From JAABRT01 sp038259155 (GTDB lineage Bacteria; Gemmatimonadota; Gemmatimonadetes; Gemmatimonadales; Gemmatimonadaceae), in the NCBI GenBank assembly GCA_038259155.1, contig JBBSPE010000075.1:1-20188 (forward strand): a stretch of DNA of 20,188 bases, written 5' to 3'. Below are positions 8,299 through 13,980 of this stretch, piece after piece. Within the stretch, counting starts at the first letter, position 1. Every line of letters starts with the position of its first letter. The notes beneath the pieces are model-generated. The model did no database searches, was not told the origin of the DNA, and saw only the letters and a list, made by a program, of their open reading frames with translations. The position numbers and the translations under genes were made by a program.

Positions 8299-8799
8299 CT
8301 ATCGGAGAATCATGTAGAAGCCGTACAGGCTCAGGCCGGCACCGCCGAGCACCAGCACCGTGCCTGCGCCGTCATCTACCTCGGAGCCGATGATCATGGC
8401 CGCCACGCCCACGCCAATCAGCGCGAGGTTGCGGCGGAGACCGGGGTTGCGATCCTGGAATCGCTTGTCGTCGAGAGACGCCGACGCTGTGACATCAGGA
8501 CGCGGGGTGTACTGGATCTCGCCCTGCGGCACGACGGGGCCCGACCGCGCGGCCGGGGTCGCGCCGACCGAACTGTTTGTGCCAACGGCCGGCGCCGCGG
8601 GAACAGCTGACAACACACTGGCGGCCGGGCTGACCGGCGGCGCCATCACGTCTGACGCTGCCGACGCCACCTGCGCGCCGGCGGCGGCTACCCAGGTCAA
8701 GCTGCCGAGCGCCGCGGCCAGTGCGAGCAGCACGCGCCGACGATGATCGGGACGGGGGGCGGCGACGGCGCGGGCGGGACGGGCGATGGGTCGTGTCAT
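8299..8799 (-). CDS. Small exported/membrane protein of unknown function
   Basis: I do not recognise this 166-residue protein. It begins with a basic stretch and a hydrophobic core (VLLALAAALGSLTWVAAAGAQ), which reads as a signal peptide or anchor cleaved near AGA|QV. A Pro/Ala/Ser/Val-rich linker covers about residues 45-90. A charged segment (SLDDKRFQDRNPGLRRN) leads into two C-terminal hydrophobic helices, NLALIGVGVAAMIIGSEV and a Gly-rich second one ending in YGFYMILR. The ATG at 8799 has GGAG six bases upstream on its strand; an ORF extension to 8886 lacks this site and adds an atypical Cys-rich N-terminus. It is convergent with the RND gene, with only 19 bases between their stops, and divergent from the PLP enzyme. 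The two tail helices resemble those in small predicted inner-membrane proteins, but no function can be assigned. Confidence 0.75.
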   Translation of the reverse strand: MTRPIARPARAVAAPRPDHRRRVLLALAAALGSLTWVAAAGAQVASAASDVMAPPVSPAASVLSAVPAAPAVGTNSSVGATPAARSGPVVPQGEIQYTPRPDVTASASLDDKRFQDRNPGLRRNLALIGVGVAAMIIGSEVDDGAGTVLVLGGAGLSLYGFYMILR

Positions 8800-8845
8800 G
8801 CGCACTCCGAAGAGGGGAGACCAGCAGCACGCGCCACCCACGGCC

Positions 8846-8860
8846 GATCCGACTCGGATC
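8846..8860. promoter_or_regulatory. Perfect 15-bp palindrome in divergent intergenic region (candidate operator)
   Basis: GATCCGA-C-TCGGATC has two perfect 7-bp arms around a single base. It lies in the 112-bp gap between the divergent starts at 8799 and 8911/8912, where an operator for either gene would be expected. It is also self-complementary enough to form a short hairpin, but with a one-base loop a protein-binding site is more plausible. No T-run follows, so it is not a terminator. Confidence 0.35.
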
Positions 8861-8911
8861 CGTTGGTGGCAACATGCGGATAACATGCATTAGACCCGTA
8901 CGCGCCACGCC

Positions 8912-10162
8912 ATGTTCCCGATGAAGTCGGCCGTGTCGCGCAGGACCCTCTCCTACGCTGCCGTGACCATCATTTCTGATCCGCTCCTGGCGTTCCGCGA
9001 CGAGTTCCCGATTCTGTCGCAGTCCACGTACCTGGTCTCGAATTCCCTGGGGGCGATGCCCCGGTCCGTGCCGGACGATCTGGCCGAGTACGCGCGCCAG
9101 TGGGCCACGCGCGGCGTGCGGGCCTGGGCCGAGGGGTGGTGGGAGATGCCGATCACGGTGGGCAACATCGTGGCGCCGCTGCTGGGCGCGCACCCGGGCG
9201 AAGTGGCCATGGTGCCCACCGTCACCCAGGCCATGAGCTCCGTGTTGTCCGCGCTCGACTATCCCGCCAGTCGCAACCGGGTCGTGATGTCCGCCCTCGA
9301 CTTCCCCTCGGTGCGCTACGCCCTCGACGCGCTGGCGCCGCGCTTCGGGGCGGAAATCGTGGTGGTGCCGAGTGATGACGGGCTGTCCATCGACACCGAG
9401 CGACTGCTCGCGGCCATCGACGAGCGCACGCGGCTGGTCTGCGTGTCCCATGTGCTCTTCAAGTCGGCGTACATCATGGACGCCCACGCGATCTGCCGCC
9501 GGGCCCGCGAGGTGGGCGCGCTCGTGGCGCTCGACGCGTACCACAGCGTGGGCGTGATTCCGGTGGACGTGCACGCGCTGGGCGTGGATTTTCTGGCGGG
9601 CGGAGTGCTCAAATGGCTGTGCGGCGGGCCCGGTGGCTCGTTCCTGTACGCGTCGCCGTCGGCCAGCGCGCAGCTGGCGCCGGCCCAGACGGGCTGGCAG
9701 GCACACCGGACCCCCTTCGCATTCGATCCGGCCATGACGTACGCGGACGGGGCGTGGCGCTGGTTGGGCGGCACGCCGTCCGTCCCGGCGCTGTTCGCCG
9801 GCGCTGCCGGGCCGAAGATCGTGCAAGCCGCCGGCATGGAGGCCGTGCGCGCCAAGAGCATCCGGCAGACGTCACGGCTCATCGAACTCGCGGACGCGCG
9901 CGGCTGGCGGGTGCACGCGCCCCGTGATGTCGACCGGCGTGGCGGCACGGTCGCGTTCGACATGCCGCACAGCGCGGAGATCGCGCCGGCGCTGCTCGCC
10001 CGCGACGTGGTGATCGACTACCGCCCCGGGGCCGGCATTCGCGTGGCGCCCCACTTCTACACCACCGATGCCGAGGTCGAGCGCGTGGCCGAGGAGATTG
10101 ACGACATACTGCGCACGGAGGCCTGGCGCGAGTTTGCCGGGCGCGTGCGCACCGTAACCTGA
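8912..10162 (+). CDS. Kynureninase-like PLP enzyme (class V aminotransferase fold)
   Basis: A 416-residue fold-type I PLP enzyme. Features resembling kynureninase are YLVSNSLGAMPR near the N-terminus (family: YLDGNSLG..P), SHVLFKSAYIMDAHAI (family: THVNYKTGYMHD), the cofactor-binding DAYHSVGVIPVD with Asp208 and His211, and the Schiff-base Lys234 in GGVLKWLCGGPGGSFLY, close to the KYLNGGPG motif of KynU. GGTPSVPALFAG and GAGIRVAPHFYTTDAEV complete the substrate-side pattern. Kynureninase cleaves kynurenine to anthranilate and alanine; the related cysteine desulfurase and isopenicillin epimerase branches share the fold, so substrate is not certain. No other kynurenine or NAD genes are nearby. 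The start is ambiguous: ATGs at 8912 and 8921, or GTG at 8963, all precede the first conserved motif and none has a clear ribosome binding site. Confidence 0.85.
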   Translation: MFPMKSAVSRRTLSYAAVTIISDPLLAFRDEFPILSQSTYLVSNSLGAMPRSVPDDLAEYARQWATRGVRAWAEGWWEMPITVGNIVAPLLGAHPGEVAMVPTVTQAMSSVLSALDYPASRNRVVMSALDFPSVRYALDALAPRFGAEIVVVPSDDGLSIDTERLLAAIDERTRLVCVSHVLFKSAYIMDAHAICRRAREVGALVALDAYHSVGVIPVDVHALGVDFLAGGVLKWLCGGPGGSFLYASPSASAQLAPAQTGWQAHRTPFAFDPAMTYADGAWRWLGGTPSVPALFAGAAGPKIVQAAGMEAVRAKSIRQTSRLIELADARGWRVHAPRDVDRRGGTVAFDMPHSAEIAPALLARDVVIDYRPGAGIRVAPHFYTTDAEVERVAEEIDDILRTEAWREFAGRVRTVT

Positions 10163-10163
10163 T

Positions 10164-10186
10164 CCGCCGCCGGCCTTTCGCGGCGG
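10164..10186 (+). terminator. GC-rich hairpin after the PLP-enzyme gene, weak terminator candidate
   Basis: CCGCCGC (10164-10170) pairs perfectly with GCGGCGG (10180-10186) around a 9-base loop, starting one base after the stop codon. There is no T-tract after the stem, so intrinsic termination is uncertain; it may instead protect the 3' end of the transcript. Confidence 0.35.
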
Positions 10187-10231
10187 GACCCCGAAGCCGG
10201 CGCACCTTTCCATACCACAGCTGATCTGCCC

Positions 10232-10498
10232 ATGCCCTCGTCCAAGCCACCACGCAAACTGCGCAAGCAGTACACCAATACGACCTATCCCCTTGTCGTC
10301 CTGCGCTTTGAGGACGGTCACGAGATCCGCGTGTTTCAGGGCACTGGCAAGGTGTTCGACGCGTGGCCCGGCGAACGCGTCAAGCTCATGGTCGTGCACG
10401 ACCTGAATGCGAAGGAATGGGAGCACGTGGAGACCCGTCCAGGCGACCAGTTCGACGATGCCGTCGCTGAGGAGCCGGACGCGACGTCAGGCGCGTGA
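10232..10498 (+). CDS. Small basic hypothetical protein
   Basis: An 88-residue protein I do not recognise. It starts with a Lys/Arg-rich segment (SSKPPRKLRKQY), continues with what look like beta strands (YPLVVLRFEDGHEIRVFQG, then GERVKLMVVHDL) and ends in an acidic tail rich in Asp, Glu and Ala. The alternating pattern and absence of low-complexity runs argue for a folded domain, possibly a small beta-barrel that binds nucleic acid or a partner protein. The ATG at 10232 has no obvious Shine-Dalgarno site. The stop at 10496-10498 touches the first unit of the 12-bp tandem repeat. Codon use looks like that of its neighbours, which supports a real gene. No function can be given. Confidence 0.7.
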   Translation: MPSSKPPRKLRKQYTNTTYPLVVLRFEDGHEIRVFQGTGKVFDAWPGERVKLMVVHDLNAKEWEHVETRPGDQFDDAVAEEPDATSGA

Positions 10499-10658
10499 AC
10501 GCCGCTGCGGACATCGCCACGAACATCGCCACGAACATCGCCACGAACATCGCCCCGAATACGGCTGCGAATGCGGCTGCGAATGCGGCTGCGAATATGG
10601 CTGTGAACGCCGCCGTTACCCACTGGTACGGATTCGCTCGGAGAATCGCATTGCGCAT
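10386..10658 (-). CDS. Possible small repetitive membrane protein (antisense, uncertain)
   Basis: A minus-strand reading of the 12-bp repeat region gives a 90-residue peptide. Its N-terminus is plausible for a membrane protein (MRNAILRANPYQWV), followed by about 40 continuous hydrophobic residues built of four-residue units ending mostly in Phe (AAAF, AAVF, VAMF). The C-terminal 35 residues are Arg/Pro-rich and run antisense through the end of the 88-residue gene, where they look like non-coding translation. No ribosome binding site is evident. The plus strand also has an open frame across the repeat (GTG 10495 to 10692, Asn every fourth residue). At most one is likely to be expressed, and the repeat may be entirely non-coding. 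I list this one because its hydrophobic pattern is the more protein-like. Confidence 0.22.
   Translation of the reverse strand: MRNAILRANPYQWVTAAFTAIFAAAFAAAFAAVFGAMFVAMFVAMFVAMSAAAFTRLTSRPAPQRRHRRTGRLDGSPRAPIPSHSGRARP
10497..10616. repeat. Ten-copy 12-bp tandem repeat
   Basis: Ten directly adjacent 12-bp units fill exactly 120 bp. Units 2-5 follow GAACATCGCCAC with single changes (unit 2 starts GG, unit 5 ends CCCC). Units 6-9 follow GAATGCGGCTGC with small changes, and units 1 and 10 (GAACGCCGCTGC, GAACGCCGCCGT) are divergent edge copies. GA opens nine of the ten units, and GC at positions 8-9 is constant. Since 12 is a multiple of three, any frame through it stays open on both strands. 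It occupies most of the gap between the 88-residue gene and the pseudouridine glycosidase gene. Confidence 0.96.
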
Positions 10659-10684
10659 CCGCGTCGCCCGTCCTATCATCGGGC

Positions 10685-11650
10685 GTGCCTGACCGCCCCC
10701 CGTTGTCCGTCTCGCTCACGGCTCCCGTTGAAGCCGCGCTCCAGCGCGGTGAAGCCGTCGTCGCCCTCGAAAGTTCAGTGTTCGCGCAGGGGCTGGCGAT
10801 CCCCGCCAATACGGAGGCGTACCAGCGCATGACCGCTGCGGTCCGCGACGCGGGGGCCGAACCGGCTGTCACGTGTGTGGTGCAGGGTGTGCCGTCCGTG
10901 GGTCTTGAATCACCGCATCTGGAGCGCTTTCTGGCCCGGGACGGCGTGCGCAAGGTGTCCGCGCGCGACTTGGCGTGGTGCATCACGGCCGGCCAGGACG
11001 GCGCCACCACCGTGGCCGCCACGCTCGCGCTGGGCGCACTCGCGGGACTGGAGGTGTTCGCCACCGGCGGCATTGGGGGCGTGCACCGCGACGCCCCGTT
11101 TGACGAGTCCGCCGACCTCGTGGAGCTCGCGCGAACGCCCATGCTCGTGGTCTGTGCCGGCGCCAAAAGCATCCTTGACCTGCCGGCCACCCTGGAGCGC
11201 CTCGAGACCCTCGGCGTCCCCGTGATCGGCTATCGCACGAGCGAGCTACCGGGATTTTTCACGCCGTCCACCGGCCTCGCACTCGAGGCCCGTGCCGACT
11301 CCGCCAGTCAGCTGGCCCTCGCGTGGCGCCAGCATCGGATGCTGAAACGGCCGGGCGCGATGCTGGTGGTGCAGGCGCCGCCGGCGCGATCGGCCCTCCC
11401 CGGTGAGCTCGTGGCGGAGTCCACGGCGGCCGCGGTGGACGCGGCGCGTGCGGCAGGCGTGCGTGGCGGCGCGGTGACCCCGTTTCTTCTCGGAGAGATG
11501 GAACGTCGCACACAGGGGGCCTCCGTGCGAGCCAATCTCGACCTGCTCGAGGCCAACGCCGCGTTGGCGGCTGAGATCGCCGTCGCGCTCTCGACCGCCG
11601 AGGCGCGCGACGGACCGTCTGGGAAACCATTCAGGCGTGTCAATGCGTAG
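10685..11650 (+). CDS. psuG: Pseudouridine-5'-phosphate glycosidase
   Basis: A 321-residue cytoplasmic enzyme that reversibly splits pseudouridine 5'-phosphate into uracil and ribose 5-phosphate, cleaving a C-C glycosidic bond. It matches the family along its length: VVALESSVFAQGLAIP with the active-site Glu29, VRKVSARDL with catalytic Lys91, GATTVAATLALG, VFATGGIGGVHR, VVCAGAKSILDLPATLERLE with Lys162, then GVPVIGYRTSELPGFF and a C-terminal helix VRANLDLLEANAALAAEIA with the expected Asn. Length agrees with the E. coli enzyme of just over 310 residues. It starts with GTG at 10685, 69 bases after the tandem repeat, without a clear Shine-Dalgarno site. The usual partner, pseudouridine kinase (PsuK), is not next to it, so the substrate must come from elsewhere in the genome or the enzyme runs alone. 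Confidence 0.96.
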   Translation: MPDRPPLSVSLTAPVEAALQRGEAVVALESSVFAQGLAIPANTEAYQRMTAAVRDAGAEPAVTCVVQGVPSVGLESPHLERFLARDGVRKVSARDLAWCITAGQDGATTVAATLALGALAGLEVFATGGIGGVHRDAPFDESADLVELARTPMLVVCAGAKSILDLPATLERLETLGVPVIGYRTSELPGFFTPSTGLALEARADSASQLALAWRQHRMLKRPGAMLVVQAPPARSALPGELVAESTAAAVDAARAAGVRGGAVTPFLLGEMERRTQGASVRANLDLLEANAALAAEIAVALSTAEARDGPSGKPFRRVNA

Positions 11651-11669
11651 AATTCCCAGTGTGAAACAG

Positions 11670-11699
11670 TTGAACTTGCCGGGAAGCGCGCGGTACTAT
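11670..11699 (+). promoter_or_regulatory. Candidate sigma70-type promoter for the TPR-TPR-peptidase operon
   Basis: TTGAAC (11670-11675) and TACTAT (11694-11699) each match four of six consensus bases and are separated by 18 bp. They sit in the 66-bp AT-richer gap between psuG and the TPR operon. The predicted start of transcription, near 11706, leaves a leader of about 30 bases containing GGAGG. Confidence 0.45.
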
Positions 11700-11718
11700 C
11701 CGGTAACCCGTTCGCGAT

Positions 11719-11723
11719 GGAGG
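11719..11723 (+). promoter_or_regulatory. GGAGG ribosome binding site for the first TPR gene
   Basis: A strong GGAGG lies 11 bases before the ATG at 11735. An in-frame ATG at 11717 overlaps this motif and therefore cannot use it, which favours the downstream start, although the spacing is slightly long. Confidence 0.55.
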
Positions 11724-11734
11724 AACGACCCAAC

Positions 11735-12931
11735 ATGTCCAACGCATTCCTGAGCTCGGAAGAGTACGACGAGCGCGCGCACGCCCTGTACAACGAGGGG
11801 CGGTATGACGACGCGCTGGACGTGCTCCGTGAAGGGTTGGCGCTCTACCCGAGTGCGGTGGAGCTGCACGTGGGCGTGGGCTACGCGCGGCTGGCCCGCG
11901 AAGAGTTCGCTTGGGCGCGACAGTCGTTTGAGCAGGCGCTTGTGCTCGACGGGGAACACGAAGATGCCCTCGCGGGCGCGGGCGAACTCCTGCTCAAGTT
12001 CGGCCGCGTGGACGACGCCATGCGCACGTTCGACAAGACGCTGGCCCTCGGCTACGAAGACGACACCGATCTCATGCTGCAGATCGGGCGCGCGCTTTTT
12101 CGGGAAGGCTACGTGGAGCAGGCGCTCGCGTTCTTCGAGCGCGGCGTGGAGCACGCAAGCGAGAATGCGGAGGCGGTGGCCTGTGTCGGCTACGCGCAGC
12201 ATCGGCTTGGCCGCGACGCGGACGCCATCGCCACGCTGCGCACCGCGCTCTCGCTTGACCAGGGGTTTGGGGAGGCGCGCGTCTACCTTGCGAATTTGTT
12301 GTACGATGCGGGCGAACTCGAGGCCGCGCTCACGGAGTTCGAGCGCACCACGCCCGAAGATCACTGGGACGAGCTGGGCATCTGGCGGCTCGTCGAGTTG
12401 CGCAAATCATCCGGTGCGCTCGGGCACGACGCCTCGGCGCTCACGCCGTGGGATGAGCGGCTTACCGAAATCGCCAGCGAACCCGACGCCATCGACGAAC
12501 TGCTGGCCGAAGTGGAGACGCAGTTCATCGAACGTGAGGCCGAAGCGCAGGCGCGTGCCCAGGACCATCTCGATATGCTGGGCAACCTGCTCGACGGCCT
12601 GGCCCGCGACCGTGATCACGAGTCCCCAGCCGACGAAGCGCTGGCGCTCGACGCCGCCACACGTCCGTCAGGACAGGGCGCCCAGCGCGAGCTCACCGCC
12701 AGCGCACAGCACCGCGTGGTGTTGAGTGATGGCCGCGCGTACGAGGGCTCGTGGGACGACATCGTCACCGCACTGCGCGATGCGCAGGACGCGTCGCGAT
12801 CCGTGGACGAGTTCATGGCCGTGGAGGCACGGAGACAGTACGGAGCCACCGGCGTGCGCATTTCAACGCGCGACACCGAGGAGTTTCTGCGCGGCAGTGA
12901 GCACGCCGGCATCTTGCGCATCATCCGTTGA
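11735..12931 (+). CDS. Tetratricopeptide-repeat protein with unnamed C-terminal module
   Basis: A 398-residue protein without signal peptide or TM segment, so probably cytoplasmic. Residues 10-215 are consecutive TPR motifs with the A/G-Y-A pattern (ALYNEGRYDDALDVLREGLALYP, LAREEFAWARQSFEQALVLD in part, LFREGYVEQALAFFERGVEHA, HRLGRDADAIATLRTALSLD), a scaffold for protein binding. Residues 250-297 form a charged, Ala/Glu/Arg-rich helix, possibly coiled-coil. The last 74 residues (from about 325) are a separate compact module: HRVVLSDGRAYEGSWDDIV, then SVDEFMAVEARRQYGATGV, then DTEEFLRGSEHAGILRIIR; I cannot name this domain. Chosen start ATG 11735 for its GGAGG; 11717 is the alternative. The stop overlaps the TTG of the next gene by four bases (TTGA), so the operon is coupled. 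Confidence 0.9.
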   Translation: MSNAFLSSEEYDERAHALYNEGRYDDALDVLREGLALYPSAVELHVGVGYARLAREEFAWARQSFEQALVLDGEHEDALAGAGELLLKFGRVDDAMRTFDKTLALGYEDDTDLMLQIGRALFREGYVEQALAFFERGVEHASENAEAVACVGYAQHRLGRDADAIATLRTALSLDQGFGEARVYLANLLYDAGELEAALTEFERTTPEDHWDELGIWRLVELRKSSGALGHDASALTPWDERLTEIASEPDAIDELLAEVETQFIEREAEAQARAQDHLDMLGNLLDGLARDRDHESPADEALALDAATRPSGQGAQRELTASAQHRVVLSDGRAYEGSWDDIVTALRDAQDASRSVDEFMAVEARRQYGATGVRISTRDTEEFLRGSEHAGILRIIR

Positions 12932-13980
12932 TCACCGGCGCGCGCGCCGAGCTTGCCTCGGCGCTGCCGCAACTACAGGAGCTCGCGGGCAGGAGTGGCG
13001 GCGGCGACACGCCGCTGCCCGCGGGCGCCGCGCGCACGGCGTGGGATCTCGTCTCCGGCGTGCTGGCGCCCCTCGCGCCCGACGTGCCACACAATGCCAC
13101 ACAGGGCGCCGCGTCGGCGCTGGTGTCCGGGTTGCGGCAACAGGGTCTCTGCACGCTGGACGAAGCGCACGCACTGCTTGACCTGCACGCCATGGCGTCG
13201 CGTGAATCGCCCGACGGCTCGTCCGCTGCATCAGTCTCAACATCAGTCGCTACATCGGCCGGCGGTCTCCCGCGCCAGGTGTTCGAGCGTGCGACCAGCG
13301 CGCTGCAGCGCATCGTGGCGACTGCCAGCGCCGACGCCACCACCGCGCCGCTTGGCGCGGAGTACGCGCGTGCGGCCGGAGCAGGCGCGCGAGCGCAGAC
13401 CGCCGCGACCAAGCCGTTGCCGTCGGCTGCGTTCACTCCGTCAGGATCGGTGCCGGACGCATCCGGTGGGCGCTCGAGTGCGTTCGTGGTCGGATTGGTG
13501 GTCGTCTGTCTGATCGCTGCCGGCGCGGCCGCCGTGTTGTTCTCGGGCGTGGGCCGCACCAGTGCACTCGATCGCGGTGTGGCCGCGTACGAGGCGGGTC
13601 AGCGCGTGGTTGCGCGCATCGCGTTCGAGGAGGCGATGGCGAAACAACCTGACGACCCCATGCCGCTGGTGTATCTCGGGCGCCTGTCGCGCGAAGAGGG
13701 CGACCTGCCACAGGCCAGAAAGTTGCTGGAGCAGGCCGTGGCACGGGCGCCGGAGAACGCGCTCACGCACCGGGAGCTCGCGGCCGCGCTGCTCGCCGAC
13801 AACGACCCGGAGCTCGCTCGGCGGTTCTACGTGCGCGCGCTCACCATCACGCCGGATGATCGACTCGCTCAAGGGTTCCTTGGCTGTGCGCTCGCGCGCC
13901 TCGGGCGTGACGACGAGGCCGCGCGCTGGCTGGAACGCGCCGGGCCCGGTGATTGGACCGTCTGCGCGAACACGCCATGA
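12928..13980 (+). CDS. Membrane-anchored tetratricopeptide-repeat protein
   Basis: A 350-residue protein with one transmembrane helix in the middle (about residues 185-208, FVVGLVVVCLIAAGAAAVLF). The N-terminal 90 residues form helices (TAWDLVSGVLAPLAP, GLRQQGLCTLDEAHALLDLHA), then a Ser/Ala/Thr-rich linker leads to the TM. After it come about three TPR motifs: GVAAYEAGQRVVARIAFEEAMAKQ, LSREEGDLPQARKLLEQAVARAP and LLADNDPELARRFYVRALTITP (parts shown). With a single TM and no signal peptide, one TPR or helical face is cytoplasmic and the other periplasmic; orientation is not certain. The start is TTG at 12928 within the upstream stop, and the TGA overlaps the ATG of the M16 peptidase by four bases. 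This packing suggests that it tethers or presents something to the peptidase, which is inference from order only. Confidence 0.85.
   Translation: MITGARAELASALPQLQELAGRSGGGDTPLPAGAARTAWDLVSGVLAPLAPDVPHNATQGAASALVSGLRQQGLCTLDEAHALLDLHAMASRESPDGSSAASVSTSVATSAGGLPRQVFERATSALQRIVATASADATTAPLGAEYARAAGAGARAQTAATKPLPSAAFTPSGSVPDASGGRSSAFVVGLVVVCLIAAGAAAVLFSGVGRTSALDRGVAAYEAGQRVVARIAFEEAMAKQPDDPMPLVYLGRLSREEGDLPQARKLLEQAVARAPENALTHRELAAALLADNDPELARRFYVRALTITPDDRLAQGFLGCALARLGRDDEAARWLERAGPGDWTVCANTP

Noticed and set aside
8870..8905. TTGGTG with TAACAT as promoter for the kynureninase-like gene
   Set aside because: The spacing between the two boxes is only 12 bp, too short for a sigma70 promoter; an alternative GCATTA box fits spacing but matches poorly.
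10495..10692. Plus-strand GTG frame across the tandem repeat (NIAT/NAAA repeats)
   Set aside because: Starts in the stop of the previous gene and could be coupled, but there is no ribosome binding site, the composition is pure repeat, and its end overlaps the psuG start. Kept only as part of the repeat finding.
10407..10832. Plus-strand frame with RHEH and CGCE repeats
   Set aside because: A metal-binding-looking His/Cys repeat, but only an off-frame reading of the 12-bp array that continues through psuG in the wrong frame.
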